Below are positions 1-6,340 of a DNA stretch of 6,360 bases, piece after piece. The position numbers and the translations under genes are program-made. This DNA is from an uncultured Porphyromonas sp. (GTDB taxonomy: Bacteria; Bacteroidota; Bacteroidia; Bacteroidales; Porphyromonadaceae), in assembly GCA_943912835.1 (NCBI GenBank), contig CALTVJ010000081.1, forward strand, positions 1-6,360, read 5' to 3'. Position 1 is the first letter of the stretch. Every line of letters begins with the position of its first letter. The notes beneath the pieces were generated by a model. It was not told where the DNA came from. It did no database searches and saw only the letters and a program-made list of their open reading frames with translations.

Positions 1-24
1 TTTTGCTTCGTGTGTGGACAAGGC

Positions 25-1182
25 TTATTCAGCCGTCATGATTACGACACGGTTCCAAACGTTTACATCGTAAGGTTGCTTGCGGTCGCCTTCCCAGCTT
101 GTCTGGATGCGGTCGGCAGAGATACCATACTTCTCAACGAGGATTTTCTTCACGTTCTTAGCACGACGCTCAGAGAGATCGTAGTTGTAGTCTGGTGTAC
201 CAGTTTGTCTGTCAGCGAAACCAACAAGCGTGATGGTCTCGGTGTTGTTTTTGGCATACTCAGCAATGTTGTAGATGTTTACCATTTGGTTAGGATCTAC
301 CTTATCGCTGTTGAGTCGGAAGTACACGACATTGCCTACTGCGATCTTCTGAGGGGCAGGTGTAGCTACTACATCAGGACACTTCTCAGGACGCTTGGCC
401 AACTCTGCATTCTCTGCTCTCAAAGCATTGATTTCGCCGTTTAGCTTAGCGATAAGTGCGTCATCTTGTAGTGCAAGCGGAGTAAACTCTTTCTTGCCAA
501 GGTGGAATGTTAGGCTGGCTCCAAGCGAACCAAGATAGCCACCACGTACCTCGCTACCCTCAGCATAGCTTAGGAAGCGGAAGTCATTGGCTGTAACTTT
601 ACCCTCAAGGTTGAGGTCTACACGCTTAGCCAAGCGGAACTTGAGCTGTAACCCCACATTCGCTAGAGGAGAAACGCGTTGCTCGTTGCCAGACTTGTCA
701 TCAAAGCAAGTAGGGCAATACTCGCTATCAAAGCGATAACCTACACCCACACCAGCAAAAGGAATGATGTGGAAGAAGCGGTTCTCACGATAAGGTGCAA
801 AGTAATTGATTACGTCAAACATGAAGTCAAGGCTACCATTAACGTAAGTGTGTTTGCCCTCTACCATCTTTGAGCGTCCCATGAAGTGGTCTTTGATGCG
901 TCCACCTTGTAGGTTGAGTCTTGTCGCGAAGTAGGGACGATGCCAACGACCTACCGATAGAGTAGGGTTGAGGTAGCTTAGGCGGTCGCCAAACTTGGCA
1001 TCGTTGTTTTGTCCTGCTTGTAGGAATGTGGCATAGTCACCAAGCTCGATGAACCAGTGGCTGCTTGCTCCGTCCTTGGTAAACACCGTCTTGTGAGCAG
1101 GCTGTGTATTGTTTGTCTGTGCGTTAAGCGTAAAACCTCCCACTAGAGCCGTGAGAGCCATGCACATCAGTTTCTTTGTCAT
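25..1182 (-). CDS. OmpA-family outer-membrane protein, intact peptidoglycan-binding domain (Omp40/Omp41-like, copy 1)
   Basis: This 385-residue protein probably spans the outer membrane and tethers it to peptidoglycan. Residues 1-21 form a signal peptide, with likely cleavage at LNA|Q. Residues about 40-230 alternate polar and aromatic stretches ending in GASLTFHLGK, as expected of a small beta-barrel. Residues 238-262 (ALIAKLNGEINALRAENAEL) form a short coiled coil, followed by a lone Cys268 in a CPDVV segment. Residues 283-385 are the OmpA domain: GFAD (Asp324) and LSERRA (Arg340) correspond to the Asp/Arg pair that binds diaminopimelate in E. coli OmpA. The domain ends with NRVVI. Cys156 and Cys159 form a CPTC motif absent from the neighbouring paralogue. 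The architecture matches the P. gingivalis Omp40/Omp41 proteins, which are known to form a trimeric complex. The gene lies 50 bp downstream of its paralogue with no clear promoter or terminator between them, so co-transcription is likely. The family assignment is firm; which of the two orthologues it is remains unclear. Confidence 0.93.
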   Translation of the reverse strand: MTKKLMCMALTALVGGFTLNAQTNNTQPAHKTVFTKDGASSHWFIELGDYATFLQAGQNNDAKFGDRLSYLNPTLSVGRWHRPYFATRLNLQGGRIKDHFMGRSKMVEGKHTYVNGSLDFMFDVINYFAPYRENRFFHIIPFAGVGVGYRFDSEYCPTCFDDKSGNEQRVSPLANVGLQLKFRLAKRVDLNLEGKVTANDFRFLSYAEGSEVRGGYLGSLGASLTFHLGKKEFTPLALQDDALIAKLNGEINALRAENAELAKRPEKCPDVVATPAPQKIAVGNVVYFRLNSDKVDPNQMVNIYNIAEYAKNNTETITLVGFADRQTGTPDYNYDLSERRAKNVKKILVEKYGISADRIQTSWEGDRKQPYDVNVWNRVVIMTAE

Positions 1183-1232
1183 TGTCTTTTCTGTCTTGAT
1201 TAAAAGAAAATACTTGATCCTAGCTCTTCGAT

Positions 1233-2339
1233 TTATTTAGAGCGAATGATAACCACACGATTCCAAGCTTCTGAAGCTTTGTCATAAGCTGCTTCGCTAG
1301 CGTCTTTGTACTCAATAGTAATCTTGTCGCTAGGTACGTTGTACTGCTCAGTAAGGAGACGTGCTACCTCTTTGGCTCGCTTCTCAGCAAGTTGTTTGAA
1401 GCGTGTTTCAGACTTCTGCATATAGCCCGTTACAACAAGCTCGCCACCATGCTTAGCAACGAATTGACCAGCCTCAAAGAGGGTGATATGTTGGTCTTTT
1501 GACACCATGTGCTTACCGTGACCGAAGAGTACACTCTTCACCTCAGAGCGTACTTGCACTGGAGCTTCTACCATAGGAGCCACTACATCGGGACAATCCT
1601 TTGGACGTTTAGATAGCTCTGCATTCTCAGCACGAAGAGCCGAGATTTCGCCATTAAGTCTTTCTACAAGAGCAGCATCAAGTGCTTTGGCTGGCGTGAA
1701 GCCTACCTTGCCAAGGCGGAAGTTAAGACCTGCCGAAGCTGTGTAACGTAGATTATTGGCATACTCTGTTGGATAAGAGTTTTTAATTTGCAGTCCGTTC
1801 CAAGAGGCTTGACCCTCGAGAACAAAGTCTACACGCTCTCCAAGACGTACGCCTACCTGTAGACCGGCATTGGCTGTGGCTGCGTGTACGTCATGGAAGT
1901 TCATTGAGCTGTCGAATTTGTACTCGTAGCCCAAACCAACAAAAGGAATTAGTGAAACAGGGCATTTGCCAGGAGCAACAGATAGGAAGTTGACCACATC
2001 GAGCATGAAGTCGAAGTGTCCACCAGCAAAGCTACTCTTATGTCTGCTATCGCCCATAAAGCTCTTAGCTTCTCCAGCTTCTAGTTTAAGACGTGTAGCG
2101 TAATAAGGGCTATGCCATTTCCCTACAGCAAGGCTAGGCGTAAAGCTGAGGCGATCCCCAAACTTAGCGTTTCCGTTGTCTCCATTGCCGAGGATTGAAG
2201 CACCACCTTGGAAGGTGATGAACCAATTATGCGAGCTGCTCTTCTCGTAAGCTGTACGAGTCGCACGAGTGCTCTCTTGTGCGTTCGCTGAGAACGCCAT
2301 TGTCCCAGCTAGAGCTAGGACAGAAAGTTTTAGCTTCAT
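1233..2339 (-). CDS. OmpA-family outer-membrane protein, divergent peptidoglycan-binding domain (Omp40/Omp41-like, copy 2)
   Basis: This 368-residue protein is a paralogue of the next gene downstream. The start at 2339 is chosen because it begins directly with a signal peptide (MKLKLSVLALAG, cleavage ANA|Q at about residue 20). An in-frame ATG at 2393 would add 18 residues but lies inside the likely promoter. A barrel-like region (about residues 37-210) shares NAKFGDRLS and the NFRLGK ending with its neighbour. The coiled coil (LVERLNGEISALRAENAEL, about residues 224-242) and the lone cysteine in CPDVV (Cys249) are also shared. The C-terminal OmpA domain (about residues 265-368) keeps LAEKRA (Arg321) and the NRVVI ending. 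The usual G-x-x-D site instead reads GYMQ, so the ligand-binding aspartate is replaced by Gln308, and the following loop is about three residues shorter. Peptidoglycan binding may therefore be weak or lost. By analogy with P. gingivalis the pair may assemble into one mixed oligomer; this is inferred. Confidence 0.92.
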   Translation of the reverse strand: MKLKLSVLALAGTMAFSANAQESTRATRTAYEKSSSHNWFITFQGGASILGNGDNGNAKFGDRLSFTPSLAVGKWHSPYYATRLKLEAGEAKSFMGDSRHKSSFAGGHFDFMLDVVNFLSVAPGKCPVSLIPFVGLGYEYKFDSSMNFHDVHAATANAGLQVGVRLGERVDFVLEGQASWNGLQIKNSYPTEYANNLRYTASAGLNFRLGKVGFTPAKALDAALVERLNGEISALRAENAELSKRPKDCPDVVAPMVEAPVQVRSEVKSVLFGHGKHMVSKDQHITLFEAGQFVAKHGGELVVTGYMQKSETRFKQLAEKRAKEVARLLTEQYNVPSDKITIEYKDASEAAYDKASEAWNRVVIIRSK

Positions 2340-2390
2340 AATATAGTTATTGAATCTCGTTATATGCTGTATATCATTAGAAGTTACAGA

Positions 2391-2398
2391 CAAAGATA
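2391..2398 (-). promoter_or_regulatory. Likely -7 promoter element for the outer-membrane protein pair
   Basis: On the minus strand this reads TATCTTTG, an exact match to the Bacteroidetes -7 consensus TAnnTTTG, within a very A/T-rich stretch. Transcription would begin near 2385, giving a leader of about 45 nt before the ATG at 2339. I see no good -33 TTTG at the usual 19-21 nt spacing, so the upstream half is weak. The position argues against translation starting at the ATG at 2393. It is the only promoter candidate I see for either outer-membrane gene. Confidence 0.6.
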
Positions 2399-2434
2399 TA
2401 TAATAAAATATGAATACTAGGACTTACGCAAAAG

Positions 2435-3007
2435 TTAGAAGTCGCTATTTTCTTGTTTTAAGTCCTTGCGGAAGAATGAAAAGTTTACAGATCCATAAAT
2501 GCGGTGATCTATGCAAAGTGGGTGATCTTTGAAGTCGAAGCTTTTTGGGTGCTCAAGGACTAATAAGCCATCTGGGTGTAGTAAGCCAGATGATAGAATC
2601 ATATTGGGGATATCGCTAATCTCCTCAAGTTTGTAGGGCGGGTCAGCGAAGATGAAATCAAACTGTCTGCTACTGTCTTGAGCATTTTTGATGTAACGGA
2701 AGACATCAGCTTGTAGGACTTGCCAAGCGCGCTCTTCTTTTAGAGTCGTGATAACCGAGCGAATGAACGTTGCATGCTCTCTACGCATCTCAACACTCAA
2801 GACGGAGTCTGCACCACGGCTAATAAGTTCGGCTGAGATGCTCCCCGTCCCAGAGAAAAGGTCTAAGGCATTCAGCCTCTCGAAGTCGAGATACTGCTGT
2901 AAGACGTTAAATAAATTCTCTTTGGCAAAGTCTGTGGTGGGCCGAGCGTTGAAGCTCTTGGGAACGTCGAAGCGACGTCTTTTGTATTGTCCGCCAATTA
3001 TTCTCAT
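2435..3007 (-). CDS. rsmD: 16S rRNA (guanine-N2)-methyltransferase RsmD
   Basis: RsmD transfers a methyl group from S-adenosylmethionine to N2 of G966 (E. coli numbering) of 16S rRNA in the cytoplasm during small-subunit assembly. The protein has 190 residues, normal for the family. It opens with MRIIGGQYKRR, followed by the conserved ARPTTD at 21-26. The Rossmann-fold SAM-binding motif is LDLFSGTGS at 48-56, with acidic Glu73 at the end of the next strand and Asp101 in LQADVF. The catalytic DPPY motif of N-methyltransferases is at 122-125. The C-terminus carries EH (152-153) and YGSVNFSFF, also typical of RsmD. The start is fixed by an in-frame TAA one codon upstream. It begins 26 bp after the mazG stop with no promoter visible, so the two are probably one transcript. 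Identification is firm; the exact target base is taken from the family. Confidence 0.96.
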   Translation of the reverse strand: MRIIGGQYKRRRFDVPKSFNARPTTDFAKENLFNVLQQYLDFERLNALDLFSGTGSISAELISRGADSVLSVEMRREHATFIRSVITTLKEERAWQVLQADVFRYIKNAQDSSRQFDFIFADPPYKLEEISDIPNMILSSGLLHPDGLLVLEHPKSFDFKDHPLCIDHRIYGSVNFSFFRKDLKQENSDF

Positions 3008-3033
3008 AGATTAGTGCTGTGGGCTTGTTGATA

Positions 3034-3819
3034 TTATAGGCCGAGTGCTTTGGCTTCGTCCCAAAATTTGTCCATCTCTTGGAGTGTCATATCCTTGAGG
3101 TTTAAGCCTTGCTCTTTGGCTCGCTTCTCTACATGACCGAAGCGACGTATGAACTTTTGATTTGTTGCTTCTAGGGCGTTGTCGGGATTGAGTTTGTATT
3201 TGCGGGCAGCATTGATGAGGCTGAAAACAAAGTCGCCAAACTCGGCTTCGGCTTCCTCTTTTGAGCTCGACTGGAGAGCTTCCTCAAGCTCTACGAGTTC
3301 TTCTCGTACTTTGCCCCATACGCCCTCGGGTGTTTCCCAGTCGAAGCCCACTCCTCGGGCTTTGTCCTGTATGCGATACGCTTTAATAAGCGTGGGAAGG
3401 CTTGAGGGGACACCGCTCAGGACGCTGCTGTTGCCGTTTTTCTCCTTTAGTTTGAGCTCTTCCCAGTTGCGTACTACTGCGTCGCTATCGGCAGCATCGA
3501 CCTGACCATAGATATGGGGGTGGCGATAGATAAGTTTGTCGCATAGGCTGTGGCAGACATCTGCTATGTCGTAGGTTGATTTTTCTTCGCCTATTTTGCT
3601 GTAAAACACAACGTGGAGTAGGAGGTCGCCCAGCTCTTTTTTGATTTCTTCGTCTACTCCCGATATGATGGCTTCGCTGAGCTCATGTACCTCTTCGATG
3701 GTATTGGCTCTTAGGCTTTCTTGTGTCTGCTCTCTGTCCCAAGGGCATTCGGCACGGAGCCTATCCATGACATCTAGTAGTCGCCCGAAGGCTTCGATTT
3801 TTTCTTCTCTTGTTTTCAT
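3034..3819 (-). CDS. mazG: Nucleoside triphosphate pyrophosphohydrolase MazG
   Basis: MazG hydrolyses nucleoside triphosphates to monophosphates and pyrophosphate. It is thought to clear aberrant nucleotides and, in E. coli, influences ppGpp levels. With the start at 3819 the protein has 261 residues, close to E. coli MazG (263). Two tandem MazG domains are visible. The first has CPWDREQT at 25-32, EEVHELSEA at 42-50 and ELGDLLLHVVFYSKI at 62-76. The second has EELVELEEA at 173-181 and EFGDFVFSLINAAR at 193-206. The E-x-x-E and E-x-x-D residues in each would bind magnesium. KFIRRF at 222-227 is a typical C-terminal element. The frame stays open to an ATG at 3891, but those 24 extra residues do not look like the family, and the likely promoter at 3860-3867 lies within them. 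Despite its name there is no mazEF toxin-antitoxin pair here. It probably heads an operon with rsmD. Confidence 0.96.
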   Translation of the reverse strand: MKTREEKIEAFGRLLDVMDRLRAECPWDREQTQESLRANTIEEVHELSEAIISGVDEEIKKELGDLLLHVVFYSKIGEEKSTYDIADVCHSLCDKLIYRHPHIYGQVDAADSDAVVRNWEELKLKEKNGNSSVLSGVPSSLPTLIKAYRIQDKARGVGFDWETPEGVWGKVREELVELEEALQSSSKEEAEAEFGDFVFSLINAARKYKLNPDNALEATNQKFIRRFGHVEKRAKEQGLNLKDMTLQEMDKFWDEAKALGL

Positions 3820-3859
3820 GGTCTGCAAGGAGTTGTGTTTATATCTTCTTAGGCTGTTG

Positions 3860-3867
3860 CAAAGATA
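3860..3867 (-). promoter_or_regulatory. Likely -7 promoter element for mazG-rsmD
   Basis: On the minus strand this reads TATCTTTG, exactly matching the Bacteroidetes TAnnTTTG element and identical to the box before the outer-membrane pair. Transcription would start near 3853, leaving about 34 nt before the mazG ATG at 3819. A clear -33 element at the right spacing is not visible. The box sits just downstream of the inverted repeat at 3869-3917. Confidence 0.55.
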
Positions 3868-3868
3868 A

Positions 3869-3917
3869 AGCCTAGGGCAGTCAGAGGTCATTGTATTTCC
3901 TAAGGCGGCTCTAGGCT
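3869..3917 (-). terminator. Inverted repeat between rny and mazG, possible rny terminator
   Basis: Perfect 7-base arms, AGCCTAG at 3869-3875 and CTAGGCT at 3911-3917, are separated by 35 bases. An alternative pairing uses the nearer copy GCCTTAGG with CCTAGGC (one bulge). On the minus strand the distal arm is followed by TTTATCTTT, a loose T-rich tail, about 25 nt after the rny stop. The loop is long for an intrinsic terminator and the T-tract is interrupted, so an operator or chance repeat is equally possible. Confidence 0.3.
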
Positions 3918-3941
3918 CTAATATAGTTGAGGTGTCAGGGT

Positions 3942-5483
3942 TTACTTAGCAAAGCTGACCGAACGAGTTTCGCGAATGACCGTAATCTTCACTTGACCTG
4001 GATAAGTCATTTCTTCTTGAATGCGTCTTGCTATCTCGTTGCTGAGTGTGGTAATCGTTTGGTCGTCTGTATTCTCTGCGCCAACAATCACACGAAGCTC
4101 ACGCCCTGCCTGTATTGCGTAGGCTTTGACCACATTGGGGTATGAGGCCGCAAGTTGCTCTAAGTCATTAAGACGTTTGATGTAGGCTTGTGCCACTTCA
4201 CGTCTTGCCCCTGGTCTCGCTCCACTGATGGCATCACAAGCCTGCACAATAGGAGCAATGAGGCTCTCCATCTCTATCTCATCGTGGTGTGCGCCGACAG
4301 CATTACAAATCTCGGGTTTCTCTTTGTATTTCTCACAGAGTTTCATCCCGAGGAGTGCGTGTGGCAATTCTGGTTCGTCATCGGGAACTTTACCGATGTC
4401 GTGGAGAAGTCCTGCACGTTTAGCCTTCTTAACGTTAAGACCTAACTCGCTTGCCATGATAGCACAGAGATTAGCCGTTTCACGAGAGTGGCTGAGTAGG
4501 TTCTGTCCGTAGCTACTACGGAATTTCATCTTACCCACAAGGCGAATGAGCTCAGGGTGCATGCCATGTATGCCCAGGTCAATGACGGTGCGTTTACCAG
4601 TCTCGACAATTTCCTCCTCAATTTGCTTACGAACCTTGCTGACAACCTCTTCGATACGTGCTGGGTGAATACGCCCGTCTTGTACGAGTTGGTGTAAAGC
4701 TAGACGAGCTATCTCACGGCGTACGGGGTCAAAGCTAGAGAGTACAATAGCTTCGGGTGTATCATCAACGATAATTTCGATGCCTGTTGCGGCTTCAAGT
4801 GTACGGATGTTGCGCCCTTCGCGTCCGATGATACGACCTTTGATTTCGTCGCTCTCGATGTGGAAGACAGTCACAGAGTTTTCAATTGCCGTCTCAGTCG
4901 CTACACGCTGAATGCTCTGAATGACTATCTTCTTAGCCTCCATATTGGCGGTCATCTTCGCTTCTTCAACGATGTCGTTGATATAGCTCTGAGCTTGATC
5001 TTGTGCTTCGGCTTTGAGGCTCTCAATGATGCGTTCGCGGGCTTCGTTTGCCGATAGCCCCCCGATGCTTTCTAACTCTGACAGCTGACGGCGATGAAGT
5101 TCTTCAACATCGTTGCGTCGTTTGTCTAGGGAGCTTTGCTGTTGGCTAAGTTGCTCTTTAAGCTGGTCAAGCTCTCGGCTCTTTTTGCTTATTTCCTCGT
5201 TGCGACGGGTTATGTTTTCCTCTTTTTGCTTGAGGCGATTTTCGCCTTGCTTGAGGCGGTTGTTGTTGTCGGCAACTTGTTTCTCTAAGTCACTCTTGAG
5301 CTGTAAGAATTTCTCCTTGACCTCTAGTAACTTTTTCTCTTTGATGACCTCGGCTTCTCGCTTGGCCTCGCTAATAATCGCACCCGACTTCTCTCGCAAG
5401 AGGCGTTCGTTGATGAAGTACATCAATCCTCCCCCCAAAACAAAAGCACCTAGTACAACTATAATTGTTAGTGCTATTCCCAT
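3942..5483 (-). CDS. rny: Ribonuclease Y
   Basis: RNase Y is a membrane-anchored endoribonuclease that starts mRNA decay, favouring transcripts with 5'-monophosphate ends. The 513-residue length is normal. Residues about 3-24 are a hydrophobic anchor (IALTIIVVLGAFVLGGGL region). Residues about 28-185 are a charged coiled coil rich in Lys, Glu and Gln that mediates oligomerisation. A KH RNA-binding domain follows, with its GxxG loop in IIGREGRN (218-225) and GIEIIVDDTPEAI (234-246). The HD catalytic domain has His332 in LLSHS, the diagnostic pair His361-Asp362 in LLHDIGK, His399-His400 in GAHHDE and Asp417 in QACDAI. The C-terminus ends VIRETRSVSFAK. The start is fixed by an in-frame TAA immediately upstream. 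The leader is A/T-rich with no Shine-Dalgarno site. It follows zapA by 148 bp of potentially folded sequence that could include its leader or a separate small RNA. Confidence 0.97.
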   Translation of the reverse strand: MGIALTIIVVLGAFVLGGGLMYFINERLLREKSGAIISEAKREAEVIKEKKLLEVKEKFLQLKSDLEKQVADNNNRLKQGENRLKQKEENITRRNEEISKKSRELDQLKEQLSQQQSSLDKRRNDVEELHRRQLSELESIGGLSANEARERIIESLKAEAQDQAQSYINDIVEEAKMTANMEAKKIVIQSIQRVATETAIENSVTVFHIESDEIKGRIIGREGRNIRTLEAATGIEIIVDDTPEAIVLSSFDPVRREIARLALHQLVQDGRIHPARIEEVVSKVRKQIEEEIVETGKRTVIDLGIHGMHPELIRLVGKMKFRSSYGQNLLSHSRETANLCAIMASELGLNVKKAKRAGLLHDIGKVPDDEPELPHALLGMKLCEKYKEKPEICNAVGAHHDEIEMESLIAPIVQACDAISGARPGARREVAQAYIKRLNDLEQLAASYPNVVKAYAIQAGRELRVIVGAENTDDQTITTLSNEIARRIQEEMTYPGQVKITVIRETRSVSFAK

Positions 5484-5491
5484 TTATTTAT

Positions 5492-5629
5492 GTTTACAAA
5501 TTTCATATTACACATAAGCTCCTCTAAGTCCCGTAGGAATGGAAGAGCTAAAAATAGCTATGCATAAGAGTAAAGCTCTTAGAGCTAGCTATGTTGTTGA
5601 GTTTTACGGAGAGTATGAGAGATGTAAAC
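5492..5629 (-). ncRNA. Candidate structured RNA between zapA and rny (6S-like or rny leader)
   Basis: The gap holds several nested complementary arms. Outermost are GTTTACA (5492-5498) and TGTAAAC (5623-5629). Inside them ACATAAGCT (5512-5520) pairs with AGCTATGT (5587-5594) with one bulge, CTCTAAG (5522-5528) with CTTAGAG (5578-5584), and AAGAGCT (5543-5549) with AGCTCTT (5574-5580). The last two share three bases on one side, so they cannot both form completely. Small local hairpins are possible at 5546-5559 (AGCTA/TAGCT) and 5566-5580 (AAGAG/CTCTT). Together these give a rod with a closing stem, a large unpaired bubble and an apical stem, the general shape of 6S RNA. In Proteobacteria 6S RNA lies next to zapA, which supports the guess. 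Against it, I see no convincing promoter or terminator for a separate transcript. The strand is inferred from the neighbours; a near-consensus promoter (TTG, 21 nt, TATGTTTA at 5489-5496) points the other way. Confidence 0.4.
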
Positions 5630-5631
5630 GA

Positions 5632-6003
5632 TCAATCAGCTGTGCCCTCAGTGACTAGACGCTCCTGTATGCGTGCTAGCTGTAGCTCATGCTTTAGGCA
5701 GAGCTCTTCCACTTGTGAGCTTAGCGACTCAAGATGCCTGTGTAGGTCTCTTGTAGAGGCTTCTCTGCGCCAGAGGTCGGCACGACAAGCTATGTCAATA
5801 GCAGCCATCGTTAGATGCGTCTCCTGGGGCATATTGCCTTGTAGGGGGAAACGCTGACGATATAGCCCAATGGTGAGGTTTAGTTCCTCGGCACCGTGTC
5901 GATAGCTCGACTCTCTATGGAGAGGTACGTGCAGAGCCAGTGTTTGATCCTGTATGTGCAGGGTTATACGCTGTAATCGCTCTGGCTTAGACTCTGTGGG
6001 CAT
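5632..6003 (-). CDS. zapA: Cell division protein ZapA
   Basis: ZapA binds FtsZ in the cytoplasm and bundles its filaments to stabilise the division ring. The protein has 123 residues, slightly longer than the usual 90-110. The N-terminal part (about 11-75) shows the family pattern: a beta hairpin ITLHIQDQTLALHV, then E-SSYRHGAEELN (31-42), GLYRQRF (46-52) and THLTMAAIDIA (62-72). Residues about 78-118 are a long helix with heptad spacing (LHRHLESLSSQVEEL), matching the coiled coil through which ZapA forms tetramers. The start is fixed by an in-frame TAA three codons upstream. It lies 37 bp downstream of a small coiled-coil gene and is probably co-transcribed with it. Residue similarity is moderate, as usual for this fast-evolving family, but pattern, size and the nearby rny agree. 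Confidence 0.88.
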   Translation of the reverse strand: MPTESKPERLQRITLHIQDQTLALHVPLHRESSYRHGAEELNLTIGLYRQRFPLQGNMPQETHLTMAAIDIACRADLWRREASTRDLHRHLESLSSQVEELCLKHELQLARIQERLVTEGTAD

Positions 6004-6040
6004 CTTTGCTTAATCCTCAAATGGGCTTAGTAGCCTCAGT

Positions 6041-6340
6041 TTATTCTGATTCAAGGCGTTTGATGGACGACTTGACGTCTTCTATAATCTCTCGGAGATA
6101 GCTAAGGGTTGCCTCTTTGGCTTGTGGGTCTGACGATCCTAATCCCTTGGCTATGCTTGTCATTTTACGGCTTTCTTGCTCTTGGGAAAGAGCTTCGGTG
6201 AGTTCTTTGTTTTGAGCCCTAAGCCGAATGATTTCCTTGCTTTGCCGATCAAGTAGCAAACTTTGCTCCTCAATGAGCTTGGTCAAGCGTTGGAATTGAT
6301 ACTCTAGCTTACTAAGGCTTTCCTTCTCTGCCGTGGTCAT
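6041..6340 (-). CDS. Small coiled-coil protein of unknown function, upstream of zapA
   Basis: The function of this 99-residue protein is not recognised. It has no signal peptide, membrane segment or cysteine, so a soluble cytoplasmic protein is expected. Residues about 8-58 have continuous heptad-like spacing of Leu and Ile (LEYQFQRLTKLIEEQSLLL, then IIRLRAQNKELTEAL), strongly indicating a coiled coil. After a Gly/Ser break (GLGSSDP, about 66-72) a second amphipathic helix runs from about 75 to 98 (YLREIIEDVKSSIKRLES). Composition is rich in Glu, Lys, Gln and Ser. The start is fixed by an in-frame TAG four codons upstream. It ends 37 bp before zapA, and the pair looks like an operon, so a role as ZapA partner or ZapB-like divisome factor is a reasonable guess only. 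The upstream promoter, if any, lies beyond the window edge. Confidence 0.8.
   Translation of the reverse strand: MTTAEKESLSKLEYQFQRLTKLIEEQSLLLDRQSKEIIRLRAQNKELTEALSQEQESRKMTSIAKGLGSSDPQAKEATLSYLREIIEDVKSSIKRLESE

Noticed and set aside
10..444. A 144-codon plus-strand open frame opposite the C-terminal half of the first OmpA gene
   Set aside because: It lies fully antisense to a well-supported domain, has no recognisable motif, and is explained by the codon use of the true gene.
1143..1182. Lipoprotein signal in the first OmpA protein because of Cys7
   Set aside because: The cysteine is too close to the N-terminus and lies within the hydrophobic core; the LNA|Q site fits ordinary signal peptidase cleavage.
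2414..2450. Terminator hairpin after rsmD (GACTT/AAGTC)
   Set aside because: The stem is only five base pairs with a loose loop and no T-tract directly after it.
2435..3007. DNA methyltransferase of a restriction-modification system, suggested by the DPPY motif
   Set aside because: Length, the ARPTTD segment and the C-terminal pattern fit RsmD, and there is no restriction gene nearby.
3034..3819. Part of a mazEF-type toxin-antitoxin or phage-defence module
   Set aside because: The protein is the two-domain housekeeping MazG, and no toxin or antitoxin gene lies beside it.
5497..5504. A -7-like box (GAAATTTG) directly before rny
   Set aside because: It misses the first consensus base and would leave a leader of only about 7 nt before the start codon.
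5113..5517. A 134-codon plus-strand open frame rich in Ser, Leu and Arg
   Set aside because: It mirrors the Lys/Glu-rich coiled coil of RNase Y on the opposite strand; the composition is the expected antisense shadow.
5591..5857. An 88-codon plus-strand open frame across the end of zapA
   Set aside because: It overlaps zapA antisense, its Cys/Ser/Arg-rich product has no domain, and it begins inside the structured gap.
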